A DNA stretch of 64,000 nt from Lichenicoccus sp965277665 (lineage in GTDB: Bacteria > Pseudomonadota > Alphaproteobacteria > Acetobacterales > Acetobacteraceae): assembly GCF_965277665.1 (NCBI RefSeq), contig NZ_OZ255835.1, positions 1,550,001 to 1,614,000 on the forward strand, in the 5' to 3' direction. Numbering within the stretch: position 1 is the first letter of the stretch; each line of letters begins with the position of its first letter. Made by a program: the position numbers and the translations under genes. Of this stretch, positions 1 through 8,838 are shown piece by piece. The notes under the pieces are model-generated. The model did no database searches and was not told where the DNA came from. It worked only from the letters and a program-made list of their open reading frames with translations.

Positions 1-145
1 GATCGGCGGGGTCATCGACGTGAAGCGGGAGATGGCCGGAACGGACGAAAGCGTCGTCGTCAGCGTCAGGTCGATATCGTTGCTGCAGGCCGTGGCGCGC
101 AGTCTCTCGGCGGCCCCGGATCCATTGCGGCAGATCGCCTCTTGA
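1..145 (+). CDS. 3' end of an unidentified protein (partial)
   Basis: A reading frame is open from the window edge to a TGA at 143-145, giving only the last 47 residues of a protein. It contains the stretch VIDVKREMAGTDESVVVSVR and ends in DPLRQIAS. The codon use fits the high-GC coding style of the neighbours. I do not recognise a family in so short a piece. It lies 137 bp upstream of the Crp/Fnr gene on the same strand. The rest of the gene is outside the window. Confidence 0.5.
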   Translation, partial: IGGVIDVKREMAGTDESVVVSVRSISLLQAVARSLSAAPDPLRQIAS

Positions 146-282
146 TTGCTTTGCGCACGGCAAATGCGAAGGCGACGCGTCGGGGTCCGGCTTCACACTC
201 GTTCGTGCTTGCATCGGGGCTTGCTGCGCTGATCGAAACCTGCTCGTTTAAGTTGTAGCTTCGGACGATGTGCGGCTGACCG

Positions 283-1053
283 GTGCCAGACCGAAACCCT
301 CTGACACGCAAACTGTCGCATTTTGCGCCACTCTCGCACGTGGACACCGCGGCGCTGGATCTCCTGACCGCGCGGGAGGAGCGCTTTCCCGGTCACGTCG
401 ATATCATCTGCGAGGGCTCGGTTCCGCGTTCCGTGTTCGTCCTCATCGAGGGCATGGCGATCCGCTACCGCGATTTGCCGGATGGCAGTCGGCAGATCAT
501 CACGTTCCTGATTCCAGGCGACATGTGCGACCTGCACGTCTTTCTGCTCAAGACGATGGACCACTCGATCGCGACGCTGACACCGGTGCGGATTGCACCG
601 GTCTCACGCGACAGCATGATGGACCTGTTCATTCATCATCCACGGGTCTCGGCAGCGTTGTGGTGGAGCTCCTTGCAGGAAGAGGCCATGCTGCGGGAGC
701 GTATTGTCTCGCTGGGTCGGCGCGACGCGCGCGGTCGCGTGGCCTACCTGCTGTGTGAGCTGCTCTGGCGCCATATGGCGGTTGGTCTGACGAACGGGCG
801 GTCCTTCACCCTCCCTCTGACACAGACCGAGCTCGGCGATACGCTGGGGCTCTCGGCGGTTCATGTGAACCGCATCCTGCAGGACTTCCGCAAGCAGGGG
901 CTGATTGTCATGGAGCGTCACAAGCTCAACCTGATCGACCTGTCCGGCCTGCAGATTATCGCTGACTTCAACGAGTCGTATCTGCATTTTGGCGGCGCCC
1001 CAGAGGAGCTGGCTGATTACTTCGACGGACTGGAGCGAGTTCGCCAGAAGTAG
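283..1053 (+). CDS. Crp/Fnr-family transcriptional regulator
   Basis: This 256-residue protein has the Crp/Fnr layout: an N-terminal cyclic-nucleotide-binding-like beta-roll (about residues 20-130, with the GSRQIITFLIPGDMCDL segment typical of this fold), a dimerisation helix, and a C-terminal winged helix-turn-helix (about 175-225, LTQTELGDTLGLSAVHVNRI). The N-terminal cysteine cluster that binds the iron-sulphur centre of true FNR is absent; only scattered cysteines are seen. It may therefore be a FixK-like or effector-independent member. The start is a GTG with a weak ribosome site and is not certain. It sits directly before acetate kinase at the head of a fermentation and stress gene group, so it is a likely local regulator, but no clear TTGAT-N4-ATCAA box was seen nearby. 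Confidence 0.9.
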   Translation: MPDRNPLTRKLSHFAPLSHVDTAALDLLTAREERFPGHVDIICEGSVPRSVFVLIEGMAIRYRDLPDGSRQIITFLIPGDMCDLHVFLLKTMDHSIATLTPVRIAPVSRDSMMDLFIHHPRVSAALWWSSLQEEAMLRERIVSLGRRDARGRVAYLLCELLWRHMAVGLTNGRSFTLPLTQTELGDTLGLSAVHVNRILQDFRKQGLIVMERHKLNLIDLSGLQIIADFNESYLHFGGAPEELADYFDGLERVRQK

Positions 1054-1127
1054 TCGTCGTTGCAGACAATGTCTCCGTTGCCGGTCGAGCGACAATACCG
1101 GGGCGGTCTCGACTTGAAGGATTGGTC

Positions 1128-2339
1128 ATGGCCGATACCGTCCTCGCTCTGAACGCAGGCTCGTCCTCGATCAAGTTCGCGCTGTTCGAGATCGGGCCGA
1201 ACGACGAAGCAAATCCGATCTCGCGCGGCCAGGTCGAGGGGATCGGCAACGCACCGCATTTCCTGGCGCGCGATCCGTCCGGGGCGATCCTCTCGGAGCA
1301 ACGCTGGCCGCATGACACGGCGCCATCGCACAAGGCGCTGATCGGCATCCTGCTGGACTGGGTCGATCACCATCTGGGCGCCGACCGGCTTGTCGCCGTC
1401 GGCCATCGCGTCGTGCATGGCGGATCCGATCACCGCGTGCCGGAGCGGGTGACGGACCGGCTGCTGGACGCCCTCGACCGGCTGACGCCGCTCGCACCCC
1501 TGCACCAGCCGCACAGCCTGTCGCCGATCCGCGCCATTGCCGAGGCACGCCCCGGCCTCGTGCAGGTGGCATGCTTCGATACCGCCTATCACCGGACGAT
1601 GCCGCCGGTCGCCACGCGTCTCGCGCTGCCGCGCCGCTACGAGCATCAGGGCCTGCGCCGCTATGGCTTCCATGGCCTGTCCTACGAGTACATCGCAGGC
1701 CGGCTCGCGACCGACGCGCCGGCGCTGGCGGCGGGTCGCGTCATCGTGGCGCATCTCGGCAACGGCGCCAGCCTGTGCGCGATGCGCCACGGGCGCAGCC
1801 TCGACACCACGATGGGCTTCACCGCGCTGGACGGGCTGGTGATGGGCACCCGCTGCGGCAGCATCGACCCGGGCGTGCTGCTGTACCTGCAGCAATCCGG
1901 CGGGCTCTCGCTGGGCGATCTTGAGGACCTGCTGTATCGCCGCTCGGGCCTGCTCGGCGTCTCCGGCATCGACAGCGACATGCGCACGCTGCTGGGGAGC
2001 CGCACGGAAGCGGCGCGCGAGGCGGTCGAGCTGTTCGTCTATCGCTTCATCCAGCAGGCCGGCGCCATGCTCGCGACCCTCGGCGGCCTCGACGGGCTGG
2101 TCTTCACCGCCGGCATCGGCGAGCACGCCCCCGAGATACGCACCGCGGTCTGCGCGAAGCTCGCCTGGCTCGGCATCGCTCTCGACGAGGAGCTCAACCG
2201 GGCCGGCAAGGGCCGCATCAGCATGCCGCAGAGCCGTGTCGAGATATGGGTGATCCCGACCGACGAGGAGGCGATGATCGCGCGCCACACCATCGCCACG
2301 CTGCAGGCCAAGTCGCACGGTCGCATGCCCGAGGCATGA
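1128..2339 (+). CDS. ackA: acetate kinase
   Basis: Acetate kinase interconverts acetyl-phosphate plus ADP and acetate plus ATP in the cytoplasm. The 403-residue length is normal. The N-terminal phosphate-binding motif NAGSSSIKFALF, GHRVVHGG, the catalytic-region motifs DTAYHRTMP and RRYGFHGLSY, HLGNGASLCA, and TAGIGEHAPEIR are all present. I chose the ATG at 1128 because GAAGG lies 7 bases upstream; an in-frame TTG two codons earlier has no such spacing. It follows the Crp/Fnr gene by 74 bp and is probably co-transcribed with it. Phosphoketolase, encoded 6.6 kb away, makes acetyl-phosphate, the substrate of this enzyme; no phosphotransacetylase gene is in the window. Confidence 0.97.
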   Translation: MADTVLALNAGSSSIKFALFEIGPNDEANPISRGQVEGIGNAPHFLARDPSGAILSEQRWPHDTAPSHKALIGILLDWVDHHLGADRLVAVGHRVVHGGSDHRVPERVTDRLLDALDRLTPLAPLHQPHSLSPIRAIAEARPGLVQVACFDTAYHRTMPPVATRLALPRRYEHQGLRRYGFHGLSYEYIAGRLATDAPALAAGRVIVAHLGNGASLCAMRHGRSLDTTMGFTALDGLVMGTRCGSIDPGVLLYLQQSGGLSLGDLEDLLYRRSGLLGVSGIDSDMRTLLGSRTEAAREAVELFVYRFIQQAGAMLATLGGLDGLVFTAGIGEHAPEIRTAVCAKLAWLGIALDEELNRAGKGRISMPQSRVEIWVIPTDEEAMIARHTIATLQAKSHGRMPEA

Positions 2340-2555
2340 TCGGCCGGTCCACACGCCGGTCGAACGACGTTTCGTTGTGGACCGTCCGTCGCCCCGTGAC
2401 CATCGCGTCCCGCACGACGCCATCCGGGCGGTCACTCGCGGTGATTGCAAGCGTCGTCAAGACAGCACCCGCGCGCGTCCGGGGACGTACGCATCCGGTC
2501 TTGCGAATACGCTCAGAGCACCCCGAAATCGTTCTCGACCGCGGTGGCTCCCGGC

Positions 2556-2683
2556 GCTGAAAAAGCAAGGCCAGGGCGCTGCCCTGGTCCCGCTGGGGCC
2601 GAAAGGCCCCAGACCCCGATTCCTAAATTAAAGGATTTCAAAGGCTCGCCTTTGATGGGGTCCAGGGGCGAAGCCCCTGGCCT
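2556..2683. repeat. Dispersed palindromic repeat, copy 1
   Basis: This 128-bp stretch is a chain of perfect or near-perfect hairpins: CCAGGGC-GCT-GCCCTGG, then CTGGGGCC-GAAA-GGCCCCAG, then AAAGGCTCGCCTTT, then CCAGGGGC-GAA-GCCCCTGG. A second copy with the same order of hairpins is at 34110-34255. It lies between the convergent 3' ends of ackA and the GH65 gene, so it may also end transcription from both sides. The rest of this 438-bp gap (2340-2555 and 2684-2777) shows no gene or RNA that I can support. Confidence 0.85.
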
Positions 2684-2777
2684 GCTTTCATCTCGTAGCG
2701 AATGCATCGTTCTCGGGTTTTTCCGCACCCTGTCAGCGTTGATCGGATCGCACGCTTGGTGACATTCACCGAGGAAA

Positions 2778-5168
2778 CTATGGCGCCGACCCAGCAGACC
2801 TCGATACTGCGCGACCGGCGACGCTGCCTGCTGCAGGAGTTCCGCCGTCAAAATGCATCGTCTGGCCTGGCTGCAGGACATGCGCAGTGCCGCCGAAGCG
2901 CAAGCCCATGCAGACAGAACCGCGCATCGTGACATCCACGCCACCATCTGCGGCGCCGATCCTGATGCGCAGGACGCGTCCGTGCCACTGCACGCAAAAG
3001 GCAAGGCTGGTCCAGTCCGGCGGCAGTTGCGGATCGAGCGCCACGCCGTCCTCGGTCAGCGACAGGCCCGCGAAGCCGAACACCGCGGTGAGCCAGAGGC
3101 CGCCGAGGGCGGCGATATGCACGCCGCCATCGCCGCCCACCTGGGCGTCGCCAAGATCGATGTCGGCCATCTCGCGGAAATAGCGCAACGCCAGATCGGT
3201 CAGGCCGAGGCGGGCCGCGACGAAGCCATGCATCGCCCGGCTGAGCGAGCTGCCATGGCTGCAGCGCGGCTCATAGAAGCGGAAGTTGGCCAGCCCGGTG
3301 GCGCCGGCGAACTCGCCGGGCAGCAGGCCGAGCAGGGCGACGATATCGGCCTGCTTGACCACCTGGGACTGGTCGATCCGGTCGCGTCCGAGGATCACGT
3401 CCATTGCGACCGAGCGGCCGGCATACTCCGCGAGGTCGATCCGCTCGAGCCTGTTATAGCGGGCGAACTGCTCGTACAGGCCGGTCGCCCGATCGAGGCC
3501 GGTGACGATGGTCGCGACCGTGCCGGCCCAACCGGCCAGCTCCTCCTGCGCGAGACCGAGCTTGGCCGACAGGCTTGCCCAGCGCGCCGGCCAGCGCTCG
3601 CGCAGCAGGGCCGCGACCGCGATCCCGGTGCCGATGTTCCAGCGCGCCATGACGTTGGTGAAGGCGCTGTCATCGACATGCTCGTGATACTCGTCCGGCC
3701 CGATGACGCCGCGGATGTGGCTGCACCCGTCGGCCTCGAGCCGGGCGCGGCTGGACCAGAAGCGCGCCGTCTCGAGCAGGATCTCGGCGCCGGCTTCGAG
3801 CAGGAAGGCCTCGTCGCCGGTGGCCTGCCAGTATTGCCAGACGGCATAGGCGACATCGGCGCTGATATGCTGCTCCTGCTCGCCGCACAGGATATCGATG
3901 ATCGTGTGATCCGCGGCGACGGCACGACGCGGCGTGGCCTCATGCCCGCTATCGGCCGACTCCCAGGCATACAAGGCACCCTTCCAGCCCATGCCGGCAG
4001 CCTTCGCGCGCGCCCCATCCAGCGTCCTATACCGGTACATCAGCATCGCGCGCGCAGCCTCGGGCCACGTCATGCTGTAGAACGGCAGCAGGTAGATCTC
4101 GGTGTCCCAGAAGACATGCCCGCGATAGCCGTCGCCGGTCAGCGCGCGTGCCCCGATCGAGACATGCTCGTCGTGCGGGTTCGCCGCGCTATCGAGATGA
4201 TAGATCGCAAAGCGCAGGGCCTGCTGGGCGGCAGGATCCCCGCCGACCTCGACATCGCTGCACTGCCAGCGTGCGGCCCAGGCAGCCCGGTGCGCCGCCA
4301 TCACCCCCGCCGTCCCAAGGCCGGCGGCGATCGCCAGCCGGTCCGTGGCGGTCTTGCCCGGATCGCCCTCGGGCACGTCCGACCGCACCACCGCAACCAT
4401 GCGCTCGAAGCAAATCTTTTGGCCGGCCCGGCAGGTCCATCGCCAGGTGTTGCGCAGCACGCCCGACCGGAACGGCGGCTGGCTGCCGGCATCGATGGCA
4501 AGTCGCGCGCTGGTCGCGATCGCGAGGCGGTGGCCGCCGGTGTGGGTGCGCCACTCTCCGAGAGTGTTGCTGAGGCGGTCCGGGATCAGGCCCAGCTCGA
4601 CGCTCTCGAACGACGCCTCGAACTCGATCTCGGCGTTTCCGGATCGGACCTCGACCTCGATGACCTGCAAACCGATCGCGCGATCCGCCATCGAGGCCAG
4701 GCGCACGGTGCGCACCAGCAGAACCAGGCGGTCCCCGCCATCGATGCTCCGATGCTCATGCCGAAAGCGGCTGAACAGCGCGCCGCCCTGCATGTCCAGG
4801 GTCATGCGGTGCCCGGACGCCTCGGCCGGGTGGCGCAGCAGGGTGTGGCCGTCGAGCAGGACGCGCACATGCAGCCAGTCCGCGGCCGGCACCAGTCCGG
4901 CGGAGACCGGTTCCTCGCCCGGTGCGGATGGCGCGCCGGACGTATCGAACAGGCCGGCGACATAGGTGCGCGGCGGCGCCAGCCAGCGGGTGCCGCGCGT
5001 GGCCGCACGCGCGCCACGGACGCCGATCAGGCCGTTGCCGATGGCATAGCGCGCCTCCAGGCCGCCCTCGCGCAGGGCATCGAAGCCATCGGCCGTCAGC
5101 ACCCAATCCGGCCCGGCCGTCGACTCCAGCTCCAGGCCGGCGCCAGCTTCTAGCCCGCTCCCGCTCAC
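2778..5168 (-). CDS. GH65 family disaccharide phosphorylase
   Basis: This 796-residue protein matches glycoside hydrolase family 65, whose members (maltose, trehalose and kojibiose phosphorylases) split alpha-glucosides with phosphate to release beta-glucose 1-phosphate. The N-terminal super-sandwich begins at about ARYAIGNGLIGVRG. The catalytic barrel carries GPDEYHEHVDDSAFTN with the general-acid Glu, and the phosphate-binding CSHGSSLSRAMHG segment is near the end. The open frame extends upstream to 5432, but that part is low-complexity Arg/Gly antisense to the HAD frame, so I place the start at the GTG at 5168, which overlaps the upstream TGA as GTGA. This suggests translational coupling with the HAD gene, whose type of enzyme turns beta-glucose 1-phosphate into glucose 6-phosphate. 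The exact disaccharide cannot be told from the sequence. Confidence 0.9.
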   Translation of the reverse strand: MSGSGLEAGAGLELESTAGPDWVLTADGFDALREGGLEARYAIGNGLIGVRGARAATRGTRWLAPPRTYVAGLFDTSGAPSAPGEEPVSAGLVPAADWLHVRVLLDGHTLLRHPAEASGHRMTLDMQGGALFSRFRHEHRSIDGGDRLVLLVRTVRLASMADRAIGLQVIEVEVRSGNAEIEFEASFESVELGLIPDRLSNTLGEWRTHTGGHRLAIATSARLAIDAGSQPPFRSGVLRNTWRWTCRAGQKICFERMVAVVRSDVPEGDPGKTATDRLAIAAGLGTAGVMAAHRAAWAARWQCSDVEVGGDPAAQQALRFAIYHLDSAANPHDEHVSIGARALTGDGYRGHVFWDTEIYLLPFYSMTWPEAARAMLMYRYRTLDGARAKAAGMGWKGALYAWESADSGHEATPRRAVAADHTIIDILCGEQEQHISADVAYAVWQYWQATGDEAFLLEAGAEILLETARFWSSRARLEADGCSHIRGVIGPDEYHEHVDDSAFTNVMARWNIGTGIAVAALLRERWPARWASLSAKLGLAQEELAGWAGTVATIVTGLDRATGLYEQFARYNRLERIDLAEYAGRSVAMDVILGRDRIDQSQVVKQADIVALLGLLPGEFAGATGLANFRFYEPRCSHGSSLSRAMHGFVAARLGLTDLALRYFREMADIDLGDAQVGGDGGVHIAALGGLWLTAVFGFAGLSLTEDGVALDPQLPPDWTSLAFCVQWHGRVLRIRIGAADGGVDVTMRGSVCMGLRFGGTAHVLQPGQTMHFDGGTPAAGSVAGRAVSRSAGSAP

Positions 5169-5941
5169 AGGCAAAGGGTCCCGTCCGCGAGAGCCTGCAC
5201 CGGAACCTGGTCCAGGCTGGTGACCACCAGATCGGCGTGCGCCGCCCGCAACCCGGCGGCGTCGTCCAGCCGCGCGACGCCGATGGACCACATCTTGCCG
5301 GCGCGCGCGGCCGCGATGCCGGCCGGCGCATCCTCCAGGACGATGCACTGCCGCGGCGCGAGCTTCAGGCCGGCCGCCGCCAGGAGGAAGATCTCCGGAT
5401 CGGGCTTGCCATGCGCGAGGTCGCGTCCGCAAACATTCACGCCGAACATCTCGAACAGGCTGCGACCCGGCTCGACCACGATCGCACGCAGCATCGCATT
5501 CGCGTTCTTCGACGAGGACGCGACGGCCAGCGGCCAGCCGAGCCCGTGCAGCGAACAGACGAGCCGGACGGCATCGGGAACCGCCGCGACGGCGCCCGCC
5601 TGCACAAGCTGCTGCAGTCGCGCCTGCTTGCGTATCGCATAGGCCGGAGCCTGAACTGCGGCGTCCGCCACGCCGAGCGCCACGAGTGCGGACAGGGCGC
5701 CCGCGTCGCGGGGCCTGCCCGCCACCGCAGCCTGGTAGAGCGCCGTCGTGAACAGCCCGGGATCCGCCAGCCCGTCCAGCGCCTCCCGCCAGGCCCGCTC
5801 GTGCGGCGAGGCCAGCAATACGCCGTCGACGTCGAAGATCGCGGCATTCGGTCCGTGCGCCATGCGTACGACGGGCGCTTGCGCCGGCGACGCGCTATGA
5901 TCGCGTCGCGTCATGACGCCCGGTGCAGAGCCTGACATCAC
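5165..5941 (-). CDS. HAD-family phosphatase, beta-phosphoglucomutase type
   Basis: A 258-residue HAD subfamily IA protein. Motif I is FDVDGVLL (nucleophile Asp near residue 37), motif II lies in VASSSKNANAM, the conserved Lys is in HGKPDPEIFL, and motif IV is VLEDAPAGI. Beta-phosphoglucomutases share this pattern, and the overlap with a GH65 phosphorylase gene, which supplies beta-glucose 1-phosphate, favours that role over a general sugar-phosphate phosphatase. The GTG at 5941 overlaps the TGA of the upstream gene (GTGA), the same arrangement as at its own 3' end. An internal ATG at 5863, just before the HAD domain, is an alternative start. The cap region after motif I is compact, as in other subfamily IA enzymes. 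Confidence 0.88.
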   Translation of the reverse strand: MMSGSAPGVMTRRDHSASPAQAPVVRMAHGPNAAIFDVDGVLLASPHERAWREALDGLADPGLFTTALYQAAVAGRPRDAGALSALVALGVADAAVQAPAYAIRKQARLQQLVQAGAVAAVPDAVRLVCSLHGLGWPLAVASSSKNANAMLRAIVVEPGRSLFEMFGVNVCGRDLAHGKPDPEIFLLAAAGLKLAPRQCIVLEDAPAGIAAARAGKMWSIGVARLDDAAGLRAAHADLVVTSLDQVPVQALADGTLCL

Positions 5942-6399
5942 GGGCCGACCTGACCCTGCTCCAGATACTTCGCGTCGTCGGCCTTCTGCCGGGCCTCGGT
6001 GTCAGCCGGCAGCAAAAGCGCGACCTTATCGCGCCGATCGATCTCCGGGGGCACCACCGACAGCACCCCGCCGGTGCTGTCCTTGACCGTAAACGACAGG
6101 CTGCAGCCGCAGCATTCCGGGTCCGAATATTCGAGGACATATTGGCTGACGCCCAATGCGGCGGTCGGTCTGATCGCCCCGGAGAACTGCCCCGCCAGGC
6201 CGCGATACTGGCTGGCGCCCTCGAACCGCACGACATCGACGCCTTGTGTCAGGGTGACATGGATCGCGCCGGCGCCATCCTGGAGATCGAACCGCCCGAG
6301 GCTCCGCCCCGCACCCGCGAGCAGCGCGCCGATCCGGCCGATGATCGAGCCATCCAATGCTCCCGATGCATCGGTCTCGCGCGGCGCTGCGACGGCCAT
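5938..6399 (-). CDS. Conserved-looking unknown protein with CCGC motif
   Basis: This 153-residue protein is not recognised. It has no signal peptide or membrane segment. It begins with a short variable stretch, then a region rich in beta-forming residues, and carries a compact cysteine group, DPECCGCSLSF, near residue 95, followed by VPPEIDRRDKVALLLP and a charged C-terminus. The ATG is preceded by AGGGGGG at good spacing. It is the first gene of a three-gene operon with the HAD and GH65 genes and overlaps the HAD start by GTGA. The setting implies a role linked to disaccharide phosphorolysis or stress, but nothing in the sequence proves one. The cysteines could bind metal or form disulphides. 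Confidence 0.75.
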   Translation of the reverse strand: MAVAAPRETDASGALDGSIIGRIGALLAGAGRSLGRFDLQDGAGAIHVTLTQGVDVVRFEGASQYRGLAGQFSGAIRPTAALGVSQYVLEYSDPECCGCSLSFTVKDSTGGVLSVVPPEIDRRDKVALLLPADTEARQKADDAKYLEQGQVGP

Positions 6400-6477
6400 C
6401 TTCTACCCCCCTAGACGACGGGCATCGCGGGCTGACCCGTGGAGGATCGCGGAGCGACCAAAGTCCCAACCACTTGG

Positions 6478-7353
6478 TCAGTGGATCATCAAGAGGGGGA
6501 TCGTTGCGTGGTCGAGAACATGCCGCGTCACGCCGCCGAGCAGCGCTTCGCGGACCCGGCTATGCGTGAACGCCCCGAGTGCCAGCAGGCCCACGTCAAG
6601 CTCGGCGACCTCGCGCAGCAGCCTGGCCCCGACGGTCTCGTCGGCTTGAGGCGCGAGGCGCACGAGGGTGCCCTTGATCCCCTGCCAGCTCAGCGCCTCG
6701 GCCACATCCTCGGCCGGGATGCTGGCCCGGTCGCGCCCCGGCAAGGCATCGGCAGATCCGACGGAAAACACATAGACCCTCTCCGCCTCGTGCAAAAACG
6801 GCATGCTGCAGGCCAGACACCGCACAGCCTGCAAGCTATCGTTCCAGGCCAGCGCGACCCTCCCGAGCGGCGGCCCTATGGGCTTGTCCGGGAGAAACAG
6901 CACCGGCCGGCCGCTGTCGAACAGCGCGGTGTCGATCAGCGCCGAGCTCAGTCCGAGGCGTCTGGGCTGCCCCGCCATGACGATCACGTCGGCGAGACGT
7001 CCGCGACGGAGCAGTCCGATCTCTGCGGGACCTTGCCAGTTGGACCACCTGGCATAGGTCGTCCGCAGCTTGTGGTCGACAATATCGACCGGGAGCTCGC
7101 GTGCCGCGCGCCACGCCGTGAAACGGTCTCGAATTGCAGTCGCACTGGCATCGCGCGCCGCGGTGACCGCCTCGATGGGGATCGATCCGAGCGGCGTGAA
7201 CGCGCAGTCCGCAAGAAGCTGCTCGGGATCGCTCTGCAGGAGAAGCACCTCGAGGTGGCTCTCCATCGTCCCGGCGATTTCCAGCGCCCCGTCGAGCAGC
7301 ACCTCGACGGCCGTATCCGCTTCCAGCACGACCAGAATCGTCCTGATGCTCAT
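6478..7353 (-). CDS. Tandem universal stress protein (UspA family)
   Basis: The 291 residues form two UspA-like folds. The first runs from MSIRTILVVLEAD to about residue 150 and ends in PVLFLPDKP. The second runs from RVALAWNDSLQAVRCL to VLDHATIPLLMIH, with a GAFTHSRVREALLGGVTRHV segment like the G-x2-G-x9-G(S/T) nucleotide-binding signature. Such tandem proteins are often induced by low oxygen or starvation in Proteobacteria. GAGG lies upstream of the ATG. A FixJ-like box is about 230 bp upstream. Just after the stop lies an imperfect inverted repeat (GACCAA ... TTGGTC, 6456-6479) without a T-run, which may weakly separate it from the next operon. Confidence 0.88.
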   Translation of the reverse strand: MSIRTILVVLEADTAVEVLLDGALEIAGTMESHLEVLLLQSDPEQLLADCAFTPLGSIPIEAVTAARDASATAIRDRFTAWRAARELPVDIVDHKLRTTYARWSNWQGPAEIGLLRRGRLADVIVMAGQPRRLGLSSALIDTALFDSGRPVLFLPDKPIGPPLGRVALAWNDSLQAVRCLACSMPFLHEAERVYVFSVGSADALPGRDRASIPAEDVAEALSWQGIKGTLVRLAPQADETVGARLLREVAELDVGLLALGAFTHSRVREALLGGVTRHVLDHATIPLLMIH

Positions 7354-7578
7354 CGCCCGATCCTCACCGACTGGGTGTTTCGCACCTGGAGCTCAACCAA
7401 CCAGGATGTCGTTTTCGACAGAGACCGCTTCGCGCGCGGCCCAGAGGACAGACTTCTGTAGCTGACCGTCTTGCGGCATGGCGCTCTCCAGGGGCTGGCC
7501 GGATCCGCACGCGCCGGATGACCGGGCGGCGCTTCGGCGACTCTGCACAGGCTTCCTACGCCTGACCCTGATGTCGCT

Positions 7579-7600
7579 GCAGCATCGGAAACTACTCACA
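7579..7600 (-). promoter_or_regulatory. FixJ-like box upstream of the stress-protein gene
   Basis: Reading the minus strand from 7600, the sequence is TGTGAGTAGTTTCCGATGCT. It matches seven of eight bases of the GTAMGTAG element that I recall for FixJ response regulators, followed by the TTTCC commonly seen at such sites. Related boxes occur at 8719-8740, 8817-8838 and 15118-15139. Confidence 0.5.
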
Positions 7601-7619
7601 GACCGACCGGTGCGACCCG

Positions 7620-8624
7620 TTACTGTCGCACGGCAGACTTCCCGGACTGTGCGAGGCCGTACAGGGCCGAGCCCAGGAGACCGGCATTGACCAGGATGAC
7701 ATGCGCCGGGACAGCCTGGAGCATGCCGGAGAAGCGTCCCTTGGCGCAGAATGCCCGCATGAACGCGCCATCCTGGAGCAGCGGCAGCAGCCGCGGCGGC
7801 AGGCCACCGGCAAGATAGACGCCGCCGGTCGCCAGCACCTTCAGGGCCAGGTTGCCGGCCTCGGCTCCCCAGACGTCGATCACCAGGCGCAGGGTCGCGG
7901 CGGCAAGCGGATTGTTGTCGGCATCATGCAGCGCCGCGTCCACGATGAGCGGACATCTGTCGCGCGCCGCCCGGAGTTCGGCCGCGAAGGCTGGAGGCTC
8001 TGCCGACGGATCCCTCGAGCGCACATAGTCATAGACGTTGGGCAGGCCCGAACCGGCGCAGACACGCTCATAGGCGGCGTGCCGAAAGCGCTCGGTGAGG
8101 TATCGCCAGAGGCCGGCCTGATGTTCGTTCGTCGGTGCGAAATCGACGTGGCCACCTTCCGACGGACAGGCGATGAAGGAGGTCCCGTTCCAGATCAGGA
8201 AGGCCTCACCGAGACCGGTTCCCGGAGCCAGCACCGCGATCGGCGCAAAGGGCACGGCGGAGCCCGCATTGATGACCGCGGTCTCTTCCGGGAGCAAATG
8301 CGGGATGGCATACGCGACAGCCTCCAGATCATTGAGGAGACTGACCTCGGCCAGCTTCAGGCCCGCCCTGAGCGCGTCCTGATCGACATCCCAGTGCAGG
8401 TTGGTCAGATGCGCGTGGCCGTTGATGACCGGCCCGGCGACATCGAAGCACGCCGTCGTGGCATGGCCGCCGACCTCCGCCAGGAAGGCCTCGACGATCG
8501 CCTGCAGTCCCGCATGCTCGGCACTCCGATAGTCCCGCTCGGCCACGAATTGCCTCGGCCCCTCCTCCGGCGACACAAGGGCGAGCCGGGTCATGGTGGC
8601 GCCGATATCCCCCGCGATCAGCAT
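7620..8624 (-). CDS. glk: glucokinase
   Basis: Glucokinase phosphorylates glucose to glucose 6-phosphate with ATP. The 334-residue length and motifs fit the Proteobacterial Glk family: GDIGATMTRLAL at the N-terminus (a variant of the usual GDIGGTNARFAL), the catalytic-Asp region NDLEAVAYAIP, APGTGLGEA for ATP, the glucose-binding SEGGHVDFAP, and YLAGGLPPRLLPLL near the end. It is transcribed away from phosphoketolase and shares a 363-bp divergent promoter region with it; both sides carry a FixJ-like box. The position suggests it feeds sugar into the phosphoketolase route, alongside glucose released by the GH65 enzyme. Confidence 0.94.
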   Translation of the reverse strand: MLIAGDIGATMTRLALVSPEEGPRQFVAERDYRSAEHAGLQAIVEAFLAEVGGHATTACFDVAGPVINGHAHLTNLHWDVDQDALRAGLKLAEVSLLNDLEAVAYAIPHLLPEETAVINAGSAVPFAPIAVLAPGTGLGEAFLIWNGTSFIACPSEGGHVDFAPTNEHQAGLWRYLTERFRHAAYERVCAGSGLPNVYDYVRSRDPSAEPPAFAAELRAARDRCPLIVDAALHDADNNPLAAATLRLVIDVWGAEAGNLALKVLATGGVYLAGGLPPRLLPLLQDGAFMRAFCAKGRFSGMLQAVPAHVILVNAGLLGSALYGLAQSGKSAVRQ

Positions 8625-8718
8625 GGCGCGGGTGCAGGCAAGGTCCGGGCCGCTGGTTGTTCTGGTCTGGGCAACGCTTGCGGCATGATCCGCGCATAGC
8701 GGCTCGCGGCTTGCGCCG

Positions 8719-8740
8719 CGAGAGGTGGAAAATACTCACG
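8719..8740 (-). promoter_or_regulatory. FixJ-like box upstream of glk
   Basis: On the minus strand from 8740 the sequence is CGTGAGTATTTTCCACCTCT. It keeps the GTGAGTA-TTTTCC core of the box at 7579-7600 but diverges after it. It lies about 95 bp before the glk start, within the 363-bp intergenic region 8625-8987, in which I see no other gene. Confidence 0.45.
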
Positions 8741-8816
8741 ATACGCTTCGATGCCGACCGCCTGTCCCGCCCTGAGGTCGCGCCCTGAAGTCGAGATTGA
8801 CGGCGCACCGATCCGG

Positions 8817-8838
8817 CCTGGGTAGTTTCCGATCCTGC
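8817..8838 (+). promoter_or_regulatory. FixJ-like box upstream of phosphoketolase
   Basis: On the plus strand the sequence is CCTGGGTAGTTTCCGATCCT. The GGTAGTTTCCGAT-CTGC part matches the 7579-7600 box (18 of 22 positions overall). It lies about 150 bp before the phosphoketolase ATG and points the same way as the gene, like the other copies. Confidence 0.5.

Noticed and set aside
5169..5432. An 88-codon N-terminal extension of the GH65 frame
   Set aside because: It is Arg/Gly/Ala-rich and lies over the HAD coding sequence in another frame; the GTG overlapping the HAD stop gives a normal N-terminus.
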